The notes beneath the pieces are model-generated. The model was not told the DNA's origin and made no database searches. It worked only from the letters and a program-made list of their open reading frames with translations. Position numbers and translations under genes: made by a program. Below are positions 53,457-64,000 of a stretch of DNA of 64,000 nucleotides, piece by piece (positions within the stretch are counted from its first letter, which is position 1; the number at the start of each line of letters is the position of its first letter). Source of the stretch: Neopestalotiopsis rosae (lineage: Eukaryota; Ascomycota; Sordariomycetes; Amphisphaeriales; Sporocadaceae); contig JALGAS010000007.1 of the NCBI GenBank assembly GCA_023078685.1, positions 1,798,001-1,862,000 on the forward strand. The letters are read 5' to 3'.

Positions 53457-53836
53457 CAATAGCAAAATCCTAAGGAACCCAAGGTCGTGGGGAGCGCTAC
53501 AGTCCCTATATTATAGCGCCGTGGCTACGCGATCGTAGCGACGGTCTACCAGATCGGTAATCCAGACTAGTGCATACCTACCTATGTAAATAGGCGGTCC
53601 TTGAGAGCACCCACGAATATACCCCTGTGAGCCCTGACACATCCACAGACTCTTGGAGATGGTACGTATGGCCATCGATAATAGTGCAAACAGAAGAAAT
53701 CGATTGATGAACTATGTGATCCTTTCTTTGTGTACAAAGATAATCATGTCTTCGCTATCGTATATTCTTACACGCAGATGCCGGCTTCGACCTGTACCAA
53801 GAACCGTGAGGTAAGTGGTCGCATGGCCGGTGCTTA
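53457..53836. other. intergenic, 0.4 kb
   Basis: Convergent 3' flanks of the sulfatase and the small secreted protein gene. No gene seen. Confidence 0.6.
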
Positions 53837-54482
53837 TTAGCAATCCTCAATGCACATGAGCTCGGGATGACCATCATCGTGGGGTTTGTTCTTGCATGTG
53901 CACACCTTAGGCTGCCAGAATCCGTTTCCGCTACTGTCCTTACGAGGAATCCTCAGTTCGTAATCACCTGCATCCCAGTCCAAGTTGGACGGAAATCCGC
54001 AGGCCGATTTAGACTCGGTGTGCCCCTTGACCAACTGGACGCCTGGATAAATCAACACACTACACGTCCAATTGCCCCCTGTGGGACACTCTTGACTTGC
54101 ACCTTCTTCGAAGGCATCTTCCACGGTCTCTGATATCTCTCCAGAGAACCCTCCACCAGCGGTGATGAGATCACCAGCGCTGAAACCAAGCTCGCCACCA
54201 AATGTCCAAGTTGTTCCAACAGTGTGCGATTCACTGTTTTGAAATGCTATATTCCAATTCAATCAGTCAATCAGAAAGTCACCTATTTCGATATTTCGGA
54301 TGTAACTTACAAGGGCCTGGATCAAGAGCCGTGCCGATTTGCCAAGGATCGCCTACAATGTTCTCTCTGCTATCGATAATGGGGCAGTTGAAAGCAACCG
54401 GCATGCCGCCACCAAAGTACTGGGGACTTGCGAACGCTGTAGACACGAGAGCAAGTCGGACCAAGGATTTGAAGCAGGTCAT
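53837..54482 (-). CDS. small secreted cysteine-rich protein, unknown
   Basis: Two exons, 54482-54311 and 54246-53837 (193 residues). The intron has a GTAAGT donor and a TATAG acceptor and joins DPGP to SFQNSESHTVG. The ATG at 54482 gives MTCFKSLVRLALVSTAFAS, a good signal peptide. Beyond the signal region there are eight Cys, in CPII, QECPTGGNWTCSV, SACGFP, VCTCKNK and MCIEDC, which fits disulfide bonding outside the cell. The first part of the mature chain alternates polar and small residues (TTWTFGGELGFSAG, GGGFSGEISETVE), suggesting beta hairpins. I know no named family. It could be a cell-surface or effector-like protein; this is not shown. A TATA-like box lies upstream. Confidence 0.65.
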
Positions 54483-56067
54483 TGTGAACAGGAATGGGTA
54501 TGTCGCAGGGTAGTTTAAAGTGAATGGGTAGTATATAGAGTTGACTTGTACGTAAATTTGTCTGTGAATGGATGATGGCAATGGTTGATAGTGATTCACG
54601 GAATGGGTTCTTTATATATTCGGAATCTGGTAGTAACACTGCTAGTACACAGATGGCGGACTAGAAATGATGTCTGCTGGTGATCTTTTGGATGTTATGG
54701 TGATGACGGAAGCTTCCTCACTTGCCAAATTGGAGCATGATTGAATCCTAGTATATCCGGAAGTGAAACATTCCTCGAGGATTGATCTTCGGACGTTAAC
54801 ATCGACCTTTGCCACCAGGTCAGTTGTCAAGTTGAGGTAATTGGGATTCGAAGAATTGAATAAATTACGTAGTTGGATCGAATGCGCGCTACGGCACGTG
54901 GAAGAAGAGGAATGATACGACCTCAAAGACAATAGCAAGAAATATACAAGTCGCCACTGTGTGATGCTAGCGCTGGGAATATAGACAAGAAGCTGTTGTC
55001 ATTTGCAGAACGCCACTTAGATCCTGCGACATGATGGTACCTAACCGACTTGTGGCATACAACGTAGACGCATAGCAAGTATTGGCTGTTGAATTGAAGA
55101 CAACTATACTCAGACCTCATATTGGGAGCGGACAGGATTGAATCCGTAATTAGCGAAGAGAAGAACAAAGGACGGACTGCGATGATCGTTGACCCTCTCG
55201 TTCTGATCGCGAGTACATGGTTATTATTCGCGGGTCATCAGCTTCAACTTCAACTACTTGGACGTGACAAAGATAACTTCAGACCTGTTGCTCACGGAAA
55301 GCCTGGGATGTGCATATCATTCATCGCTCCAAATCTCCAGAAGTATCTATCTCTAGCCCACCAGCATCTTTTGTCGCAGCAGAGCTTTCTCATTTACATC
55401 AAGTCGAAGCCAGAATACGGCTTGAAATAATAATTCCAGCTTAGCTGGTATACTGATGGCTCATAGTCCAAAGCTACCATTGATCACAATGATTGGATAT
55501 AAACCAAAGGGAGGAAAATTCTAAACTTAGCTCTTCACTGCATTTACATCCCTGAAAAGTTCTCTTAGATGAACGTCATGAAGGCGCAAAGGACGTTGCC
55601 ACTTGGGAATTCTGAAAGACTTCGAGACTTGTGAAGCAAGGTCTTGGGCAAACCGTGGCTTGTCATCGTAAAAAAAAAAAAAAAAAGGCTTTTCAGCTTG
55701 GTCGCCAACATCAATTGTGCATATTTGGCTCCCTTGGTTGCGGTCATACTCCAAATTTGGCAAAGGATGCGTACATAAGTAGTCTGTCGCATAGCGGCGC
55801 GGGCCAATGAGACCTCGGCCATGACACTCTCGTGTAACGAATAACGGTTGATCCCAAAGACTCGAGTAGGTCTTGCAGAAGGATCACGTTGCCAAGCTTC
55901 GAATGACGTACTGCCAGCCTTTAAATCAGATCCTATATATCCACAGAACATAACGGCAGAGCCCTGGCCTCTACATAATTATCTTTTCCTACAAGCAAAT
56001 TCTCATCGAACTTATTGATCGATTTTGACGATACCACAAACTCCTTCAGAAGCACAAAGTTCGCATC
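54483..56067. other. intergenic, 1.6 kb
   Basis: Divergent upstream regions of two secreted-protein genes. It contains an A-run (about 55671-55686). Open frames at 54642-54938, 55122-55430 and 55565-55951 have no domain. No gene seen. Confidence 0.55.
54611..54618 (-). promoter_or_regulatory. TATA box of the small secreted protein gene
   Basis: The minus strand reads AATATATAAAG about 130 bases upstream of the ATG at 54482. Confidence 0.4.
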
Positions 56068-56967
56068 ATGCTATCCTCACTATCTATTGTTTTGACGATA
56101 CTTTTTGTATATACAAATGTATTCGCATCAGCTTTTTCCATCGGTATTGGTGTGAATCTTGAGAATACGACCGATGTGGCGATCAACGCTTCTGGTCTTG
56201 TTCCCGTTCTGGGCTACAATGTATCCCAGCCATTCCCAAGCAATTTGACTGATGGCTGGTCGTTTGGGCTCGATGTCGCAGCAGATGTTCCAGCCTCTGT
56301 GTCTGAAGAAGGCAATACGGGCTTTGCGACTCTATCATATCTTTATATGAACCGGCCTGAGTCCACGATTGACGACTCGTGGAGAATCTGCGCAGCATGG
56401 CTCGGACGAGTGGATGTTTCCGGAGGGGACGACGGATCGTGCAGCTCGGCGCTCGGCCAAGACTGTATTGATGCACTGAGCACTCAACTGAGCAGTGCCA
56501 ATGAGAGATTTGGACGCTGTAGTGTGCCGCCGATCTCGATGCCAGAAGAATGCGGCGATCGCATCGACTCAGACATAATGGCATCCACAAGTAAGCACAT
56601 GTCCCCTGGGTCGAGAAGCAATCCTGTCGTGACTAACAGAGCAATCCCCATAGATGTGACTTTCAACGATACAGGGGACCGTGAAGAGTTTGCGGTAGTC
56701 GAGGAGGATGGTCCGAGCTCTATCCATCAGCAGGGTAACTACTCGGCGTACGACGGCACGGCCAAGAAGGCTCACGTGCTGGCTTTGTCATTCATGTCGA
56801 CAGACACGAACGAGACTGCAGGGACAATCGCATTCGCCTGCGTGAAGGCCAACATGACAGCCGAAGGCAGTCGAGTTCCGTCTTCTGCAAGCACTCCTTC
56901 GAGTACTACTGCTTTGAGCCTGACTCTAGGCCTTTTCTTGGCTTTTAGAGTTTTGAATATGGTATAG
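56068..56967 (+). CDS. probable GPI-anchored secreted protein, unknown
   Basis: Start MLSSLSIVLTILFVYTNVFA, a signal peptide of about 21 residues. A likely intron at 56591-56653 (GTAAGC donor, CATAG acceptor, 63 bases) changes STSKHMS.. to STNVTFNDTGD and gives 278 residues; unspliced it stays in frame with no stop and gives 299. The mature chain has several N-glycosylation sequons (NTT, NAS, NVS, NLT) and six Cys, among them RICAAW, GSCSSALGQDCID, GRCSVP and EECGDR. The C-terminus SSASTPSSTTALSLTLGLFL plus AFRVLNMV is a Ser-rich spacer and hydrophobic tail, as for GPI attachment. I do not recognise the family. It is a surface protein by inference. Confidence 0.65.
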   Translation: MLSSLSIVLTILFVYTNVFASAFSIGIGVNLENTTDVAINASGLVPVLGYNVSQPFPSNLTDGWSFGLDVAADVPASVSEEGNTGFATLSYLYMNRPESTIDDSWRICAAWLGRVDVSGGDDGSCSSALGQDCIDALSTQLSSANERFGRCSVPPISMPEECGDRIDSDIMASTSKHMSPGSRSNPVVTNRAIPIDVTFNDTGDREEFAVVEEDGPSSIHQQGNYSAYDGTAKKAHVLALSFMSTDTNETAGTIAFACVKANMTAEGSRVPSSASTPSSTTALSLTLGLFLAFRVLNMV

Positions 56968-57682
56968 ATTGAACGATGGAGCAGCGAGGGTCTATGATAT
57001 TTGAAGGTAGAAAACGTATGACAGGGTTTTCATTTTTCCCTTGGGTTCATTTGCTAATGGTGATCTTGCTCGGTACATTTCCTTTCACCGTCATTAAAGG
57101 TCCAGGATTGCCCCATGGTTCATAGAAAGGAAAGCTGCATGTCGAATAAACACTGAGTTTCTTGGCGATACTTGTACACTGTTCCCGAGGTTTGCGAGTT
57201 TCCCGAACCTGGGCGGGTACTTTAGTCTTAAAAAGTATACCTAGTGCAATTCGTTTTCCCCACAGAGTACAGACCCCTGCGAAGTAGGTATCAAAGTGAA
57301 GTCGCATAGTCATTGGTAGTGTTCTGCAGCGAAGCAAGGTTTCCCCAATGCCGACCATGAAATCGAAAACTTCCGCGTATATGCGATGCATTCTCTGCCA
57401 AAACTGACAAGCTACATACGTAGCACTCATGTAGTAGGGGAACAGTAATTGACATGGGTCTCGTAAAAAGGAAATCATATAACAGACAATATGACTCGGT
57501 CTAAAATCATGCGAAGGTGTCCAGCTCCGTTCCATCCGTTCCGTTGAGCCGCCGGCTTGTCTTCGGCGAGAAGAAAATAATTCACAAGGTCAAACACTTT
57601 CTTTCTTGTGACGAAGAGTCGAGGAGGCCGGAGAGATAATAGTATTCATCGGCCGCGAACCAAATGCCCATGTGCCGATCAT
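56968..57682. other. intergenic, 0.7 kb
   Basis: Convergent 3' flanks. A 162-codon frame at 57047-57535 (minus) has an ATG but no domain or signal. No gene supported. Confidence 0.55.
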
Positions 57683-60600
57683 TCAAACAGCTATGACGTG
57701 TTCACGAAACGGTATGATGCGCGCATCGCCCACCAGCCCGTTATCTGATCTGACCATGAGACTATCTGGTATCACCAACTGCGTGCCCCCATTGACAATC
57801 ATGGGCGAGATTTTCATGATATAATTCCACATGGTGCTGGGAACAACACAGAGGACATGGTTGCTTCCATTCTTCAAATAGCCAGTTATATCTCGTTGGG
57901 GATTGCGATAATCCAAGGCAGGAACGCGATTGCCATTGACAGATATCCGTACTGAATGGAGGATCTGGGTTATCTCAATGTAAGCGCCGACACTGCCAGA
58001 TGATGAAGGACCTGGATGCCAATCAAACATGGTTGCATAATACCCAACACCGGAAACGTCTTGCAGTACTTCGATTTGCGCCCAACTTGTCAGATTGTAT
58101 AGAAAATGGCTGGTGTTGTGTTTGTCGGCGACAACGCCTGCGTCTGACATGTTGGCCGGTGCTTGCCAGTGCTGTACTGTGAGATTCCAACCTGATAAAG
58201 AAATTGGACTTGGCACAGGTGGGTCGCTCAATGTTCCTAGCATGATGTTTGTGCCATTGGCGAGGACGGCATGCTCTTGAGTTTCGGACGCTCGCACTTA
58301 CAAAATAGCACTATTACCTTGAACGCGATGACCAACAACACTCGGGGGAAGTGACATGAAGCGAGTCGGTAAGTCGTCATCGGGGTACTTGCTGAGCTCG
58401 AGCAGGACTGTCTGGTTTGCCGCCAATGCCAAAGGAATGATGGTGGTGCTGTTTCCCCGTTGAAAATTTATCACCGGAAGCCTGTTCCCCGTCATGGGAT
58501 CAAGAAAGTAGGGAGAGAAAGTTCCAGTGGCCACAATCTCCCCTCTAGACGTTGGGGAGTCATTCAAGACAAACATGTAGGCCGATCCAGTCTCGGGGTC
58601 GTCCCTAAAAGTGCTGTACCATGTGCCGTTGGCTTTGATTATGACTCTGGGCAAAAGACCAAGCTTTTTCAACTGGTTAGAAACCTGTCCCGTCTCTGCG
58701 GAGAAAGAGTTTTTGTGTTGCATCAACTTTTCAATTTTTCTCCGGAAAGTTGCGGCTGCTCTGTCGGCCTCGGTGTCAAAATAACCAGGGTCTCCACTGA
58801 CAAAGACAAGCGGCAGGCCAGCTTCGGCAAGATTCTGCAGTTTGTTGACTGACGCGATACTCAAATTTTGATAGCTTTCAATGACGAGTGCTTTGAAAGC
58901 AGGTCCGTCAGGGCCAAGGACACCGGCCTTCACCACAGCCTGATTCAGGTCCAAGTTGTCAGTGGAAATGTACTCATAAGTCCAACCTATATGAGCGTCA
59001 GTTAAACAGCATTGACGCAATCGTTGCAAATATCAAGCTTTCACGACTTACTATCATTTTCTAGATCGCTAGGCTGATAAATCCTGGGCATGTTGGGATC
59101 CGTGGCCGAACGCTTGTCAAGCACCGCAAGATCAACTCGCGGTACACCTAGCCGGTGAATAAATTGTACTCGTGCCATATATTCAAGCATATCAGCGTAG
59201 CCGTGGTCCCAAGCCGGTTGTTTCTGTGAATACATTTCGGAAACGATGTAGGAAAATGTTTGCTGTCCAGGCCACGTCGTGTCGATGTAGTTGCCCGAAT
59301 ATTGTTGCCCATGGAGAACGACTTGATTGATTCCGCCAATGACTGCGCGATTGAAACTGAACAGTAGGTCTGGGATGGTGTATTGGTACGCTTTGAAAAA
59401 GACAGCGCCCAACTCATTGGAGATAATCTCTTTGCCAGCAAGGTGAGCAGGTCCTGCAAATTGTCGGTAGGCATCAATCGAATCTTTCCATCCCAGCGAC
59501 TCACACTCTGGTCCATCCACTTCGGGAATGCTAGCAAGCATATCAATAGGGAGATTATAGGCAGGTTGAGATGATAGCGGCAATCTGAGACGCACATTGA
59601 GCCATTTCCTTAGCGTCCTGACGTATTCACGGTAGCCGTCGAGGAGAGCCTTTCGATAGTCATTCCGTACACTTGCCACCAAGTCCTCGTCTTCAAGCAC
59701 GCACTCTATTTTCCCTGGACTTGTTGGTTGAAGTCCAATGTTGTTGTTATCGAACATAATCAGGGGAAGATATTTGGTGATGGTGTAGTTGAATTTCTGT
59801 TGGACATGTCGAGGGAGGGATGGCGACCAGGAGATGTTTGACGGCGACTCGATGCTATCTTCCCACCCTGCGTGATACGTCAACAAGACGATTTATCATG
59901 TGTAATTCAGCATTAGAGTAAAGCGCACCGAGATTGCCAACAGACACGAGCAACTCATCAATACCATCGACTAGCATGTATTTCTCCCAAAACTGAATCG
60001 TAGTCTCTGCTCCACGAGCATTGAAATGGTCCACAATGTATGAACCATTATCGAATATTGTACCAGTATCATTGGAAGACCAGTCCAGATTCTTGGCAAG
60101 GGTCCGTCTCTGGTAGAAGGCGAAAAGTTGATATGTGCCGCTGTTCCCAGGCACATCAATACTGACTTGTCCATTGTCAAGAACAGTGCTGGTCAGGTCG
60201 ACTAGAGAATCTTTTTGCAAAGTTATTCGGGTCCAAGTCGCATTGTTCGGACCGAGAAGCCCAGCTAGGCTTCGAGACATGTTTTGCTGGGCCTCGACCG
60301 CACCTAGCACTAACCCCACAAGATCACCAGTCCCCCACCCTGGAATGAGGCCATGGTAAGATCCGTTACCTGGTATCGACAAATTGAAGGTGGACTACTG
60401 GATGATCAGTTTGTCTGAACTTGCCTTCTCTGGAGCAGACGGCAACATACCAAATCCCACTGGAGACCTTCATCGGTGTGCTCCGCAGGTACTCCCTGTC
60501 CTTGGTTGGGACCCAGCGCAAAGTCCATGGAAAGGTTCCGGCGCTGATGGGTGAGAAGGGCATGTTTGAAGATGTTCAAGAAGGCCGGTGTGCCGAACCC

Positions 60601-60867
60601 GTACGTCAACCAGTCCGAGCCGTTAGGCGCAGGAAATCCGTAATTATAAAAAGGAAGGAATTCGACTCCTCCGGCGCCAATGTCGGCAGCTGCGTCGATA
60701 TCAGCTACGACAGTCTCTGGGTTCACACTTGCGTCTGGTAGCCAATAACGGAATCGTGGTCTCACTTTGGCCGCTGGTTCTCGAAATATTCCAAGCTGAG
60801 CTTGAGCGCCCGAGTGGAGGAGTACAAAGACAATGGCCAACACTGTGGATATACTGGTTCGTAACAT
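57683..60867 (-). CDS. secreted GH106-like glycoside hydrolase (alpha-L-rhamnosidase-like)
   Basis: Five exons: 60867-60451, 60394-59929, 59867-59052, 58986-58318 and 58275-57683 (986 residues, in frame throughout). Joins: LQWDL to STFNLSIPG, SVGNLG to WEDSIESPS, LENDS to WTYEYIST, GHRVQ to EHAVLANG. The signal peptide is at 1-23 (SISTVLAIVFVLLHSGAQA). The N-terminal barrel start RPRFRYWLPDASVNPETV, then GAGGVEFLPFYNYGFP and MDFALGPNQGQGVPAEH, is what I know from large fungal secreted proteins annotated as GH106 or rhamnosidase-like. The C-terminal third carries a jelly-roll-like part with ISVNGNRVPALDYRNPQ and LKNGSNHVLCVVPST. More than ten N-glycosylation sequons are present. Substrate is probably a rhamnose-containing plant polymer or glycoside, by family only. 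The last intron is only 42 bases. Confidence 0.7.
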
Positions 60868-60950
60868 GGTAACAATTATTGATTGTCTTCTCTGGCCGAG
60901 GATGCAATTTTTTGTATCCAAAAGATGCTCCTATTAGACGAACTGGTGCT

Positions 60951-60956
60951 CTTATA
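60951..60956 (-). promoter_or_regulatory. TATA-like box of the GH106-like gene
   Basis: The minus strand reads CATATAAGAGC about 85 bases upstream of the ATG at 60867. Confidence 0.35.
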
Positions 60957-61902
60957 TGGTCCAAATGACGAGTTCAAGTATGAGCATCGATAGTATAGCC
61001 CGGCAGAAATTACCACATGTGTCTCGTGTAGAAACAATTCCCGTAACACCAAAATGCCCAGGCGTTTTTACTCATTCCAAAAGAGCAGCAAACTTGTGTT
61101 TACTTCTCTTTCACAATTCCTTGTCGCTGCAGCCTTTTGCTTTCAGAATGTCGGTCAAGATCATTGTCATTGGTGCAGGGCAAAAGTAGACACCAAACAC
61201 CGGGGCGTGGAGAAGTACAAGATCACGACAGAGCTGCCTAGCCAAGATTTTATATATACCATTAGTCAGATTTCACCCGATATTTCAACGCACGGTGACA
61301 CCGGAAATTACTAGGCAGATAACCATGATGCATTATACTCTAGCTAACCCGCATGTATGTACCAACATCCTAGCCAGTATATGGGGTATATACTAGGGTA
61401 TTGCTGCGGGGTGCATGAAAGGGCCAGCTTGTAGGGTACCCACGCATATGCCGGCTGGCCGGTAGTGCCAGTGCTGTGTTAGTCCGAGCAGGCCGGCATG
61501 CATCATGGCAAATGGCACCGATAAGGGTACCGAGATGGCGAGGTACTTTTCACCCGAGGGATGCGATCTCTAATTATCCACGGGCGGATCATCGGCTCAG
61601 CCATGATCGGACGTACGGAAGCTGGATTTCTAAACAATTCCTGAGAGTTCATCGTTGTAAAGTTGAGGGAAATAGTACTTGGACTCTCTGCTGCATACCA
61701 TGGCCACGATTCGGCGTATCGCGAACCGAAGCCTAGCACGAACGCAGATTACTTGCATTCGAAAGAAGCACTCCCAAGAGTCTAGCGTAACATTGCATAA
61801 AAGTTTGAACGAATGAAACGAATACAATTTTATTCGTATCGCACGGTCGAGCAAACCCTAGCAGCTTTGGATCGGGATCGATTGAGCTTTCCCTCTCGGT
61901 TC

Positions 61903-61910
61903 TATAAGTA
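61903..61910 (+). promoter_or_regulatory. TATA-like box of the carboxylesterase gene
   Basis: TTCTATAAGTAGG about 85 bases upstream of the ATG at 61990. Confidence 0.4.
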
Positions 61911-61989
61911 GGTAGTATGCAGCAACTTGCTGATCAGCCACATTTGAACTCTGTCTCTTTGGTCACATAATCCTTGGCCTGCTGAGAAA

Positions 61990-63911
61990 ATGAAGGACCT
62001 CATATTCCTCGCTCTGCTGAGCAATCTTCGGTTGTCGCTAGCACAAGCACTCGTTCAGGTCCAGGGAAATGGCGTGGAGTATCTGGGAACTCAGAATCTC
62101 ACATCTGGGTAACGGTCGATCAAGTCTTATCTTCATGAGCATCAACTAATTTTGTCCCAAGCATCAATACATTTCGAGGCATCAAGTATGCTCAAGCACC
62201 TACGGGTGATCTGCGCTGGAGGGCTCCGGTACCCATCGTTTACGACTCACAGTCGAGCCTCGTGATTAATGCTACCACGCCCGGATATGCTTGCATTCAA
62301 AACAGTCCTGCATGGGAGCCTCCTTTGAATTCCACGACTCCACAAGACGAAGATTGTTTGCTCTTGAACATTCAGACACCCATGAATCCTACTTCGGATA
62401 GCTTGCCAGTCTTTTTCTATATCCACGGTGGAGGTAAGAGCAATCGATTCCATACTACATCACCGAGTGGAGGATAACAGACTAACATCACCCACTATGT
62501 AGGCTATGTGTCGGGTGCCGCAACATCTACGATTGGCGACAGTCTGGTCCACCAGGCTAATGGGTCCATGATTTTTGTTCAAGTCCAGTACCGCTTGGGT
62601 CCCTTGGGATTCCTCGGAGGCGAGGACGTCAAGGCAAACGGTACCGCCAATGCTGGTCTTCTGGACCAACGTGTCGGGCTCGAGTGGGTTCGCGATAACA
62701 TTCATTATTTCGGCGGCGATCCGTCCCGCGTCACCATCAATGGAGGGAGTGCTGGCGGCGGATCCGTCACAATGCAATTGATACTGGGCGGAGGTGAAGA
62801 TAGCTCTCCATTCCACGCAGCTATCCCAGGTAAGGAATTTGTCTAGTGGCTCCTGTCAAGATTGTGCAACAATGGCTGATTGAGAGCAGAATACCCCTGG
62901 CTCACTCCGATTTATGACGAGACGTGGACGAACCAACAATACACCGGCTTTCTCCAGGCCGCGAATTGCACTACACTCGCTTGCCTTCGCAGCCTTTCCT
63001 TGAGCGAGGTGGAGCAGGCAACGCGAGCTGCTGATGAGAGTGCATATGCTGCCAATGAGTATGCATATGGCACTTTTTACTGGGGCCCCACGATTGATGG
63101 GCAAGTCATTCGCGACCATCCATATAACGAATTCCGCAGCGGTCATTTCACCAAAGTACCGCTGATGGTTGACCGCGATGGAGATGAAGGTCTTTCGTTT
63201 ACAAACACTTCGATTGCCACTGACCAAGATGCTCTGCAAGACTTTGCCAAATTGTGGCACGATAGTACCGGCTTCTATGCAAAGATTGTCATGGATCTCT
63301 ACCCGGAATCGATATACAACGCCAGCCACATTGACGACTTGACATATTTCAACATTTTGAAGCAGGAAGGGATGTCTGCAAACTTTAGCGACGCTTTTGT
63401 GCGACGGTCTTCAGCGTTTGGTGACGCCATTGTGAATTGTCCATCCAGCTATATTGCCAGCCATTTTGCCGATGCTGGCCTTCCAGTGTACAAGTTGATC
63501 TTCAATGCCGGGTCCCAATTGCATGCCGCGACAGGAGCTTACCTCTTCAGTAGCTCCATTAACAGTAAGTTCAACCCCCTCTTGCAGAGATATTGCTCTT
63601 TTGGCTAACACGGGAATCCTCCAGCCGATGGCTCCCAAGTGGTCGCGGGGACAGAAATCCCAGGCAATGCAACGATTGCGACATTGATGCGCGACTACTT
63701 CATCTCATTCACCTTGAATCAGACGACAGATAGTTACGGAACGTCGCAAGCGGCATTTCCTTCTTGGCCATTATACAAATCCAATGAGCCTCAAGTCCTA
63801 CTCATCAACCCCACAGACGTTTCGGCTGTGCCTGACCCAGAGGACTCGGAGAGGTGTCAGTTCCTGCAGATGGGACGTGGGAATAACAAGGGTATTTGGC
63901 CCCAATGGTGA
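61990..63911 (+). CDS. secreted type-B carboxylesterase/lipase
   Basis: Five exons: 61990-62108, 62162-62433, 62503-62829, 62890-63564 and 63625-63911 (559 residues). Joins: LTSG to INTFRGIKYAQ, IHGGG to YVSGAATST, HAAIP to EYPWLTPIYD, SSSIN to TDGSQVVAG; the second intron has an ACTAAC branch site. The signal peptide is at 1-19 (LIFLALLSNLRLSLAQA). Type-B landmarks: QDEDCLLLNIQTP, FFYIHGGG (oxyanion), RLGPLGFLGG, GLEWVRDNIHYFGGDPSRVT and the nucleophile elbow INGGSAGGGSV. The usual acidic residue is in DRDGDEGLSF and the His in NAGSQLHAATGAYLF. It hydrolyses esters outside the cell, known for the family; substrate unknown. The stop codon overlaps a GTGAGC donor, so a further exon beyond is possible. 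Confidence 0.92.
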
Positions 63912-64000
63912 GCTGATGACGAAATGGGCTATCTTGCAAGATGAACGGGCCAGCACTTTCGTGTGCAGTCGTGAGCGGTCACATCACTATGTAGGTAGAG

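Larger units (their letters stand above)
60868..61989. other. intergenic, 1.1 kb, divergent promoter of two secreted enzymes
   Basis: Lies between the GH106-like and carboxylesterase genes, which are transcribed away from each other. TATA-like boxes are listed separately. No gene seen. Confidence 0.6.

Noticed and set aside
57047..57535. 162-codon minus-strand frame with an ATG
   Set aside because: No signal peptide, domain or repeat; composition does not look like a conserved protein. It lies in the shared 3' flank of two real genes.

Overview
The window is nuclear DNA of a filamentous ascomycete (Pezizomycotina). Spliceosomal introns of about 42-100 bases with GTAAGT-like donors, CTAAC-like branch sites and YAG acceptors interrupt many genes. 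The gene content (HET domain, DUF6536, Zn2Cys6 and F-box proteins, CmcJ/AsaB-type oxidase, serine carboxypeptidase) is typical of this group. Sordariomycetes/Hypocreales is my best guess from protein style only; the species cannot be fixed.

Layout. 1-6 kb: tail of an FMP42-like MFS transporter, a broken GH79-type glycosidase, a HET-domain protein and two copies of a 29-base repeat. 7-15 kb: DUF6536 membrane protein, F-box protein, vacuolar M28 protease. 15-18 kb: a possible NLR N-terminus fragment and a SPRY-domain gene broken by two single-base frameshifts. 18.7-25.3 kb: SDR reductase and DJ-1/PfpI protein (convergent), mitochondrial release factor 1, carboxypeptidase S1 homologue. 26.5-33 kb: a gene-poor stretch with a Ulp1-like peptidase, a perfect 10 x 12-base tandem array, tRNA-like relics and a stand-alone RNase H gene that looks derived from a retroelement. 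33.7-36.4 kb: PRELI/UPS-type lipid-transfer protein and a C2H2 zinc-finger protein.

36.5-49.4 kb is the most interesting block: cytochrome P450, secreted START-like protein, CmcJ/AsaB-type non-haem iron oxidase, isopenicillin-N-synthase-like 2-oxoglutarate oxygenase, FAD monooxygenase, monocarboxylate-type MFS transporter and Zn2Cys6 regulator. It looks like a metabolic gene cluster with four different oxygenases, an exporter/importer and its own regulator, but no polyketide, peptide or terpene backbone enzyme in the window. It could be a tailoring module working with a remote backbone gene, or a pathway that oxidises an acquired aromatic or plant-derived compound.

49.5-64 kb is rich in surface and secreted proteins: a Ser/Thr-rich protein with a C-terminal hydrophobic tail, a type I sulfatase, a small cysteine-rich secreted protein, a probable GPI-anchored protein, a GH106-like secreted enzyme in five exons and a secreted type-B carboxylesterase in five exons. 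All exon joins given were derived by reading frames and splice consensus by eye; no homology search or transcript data were available.
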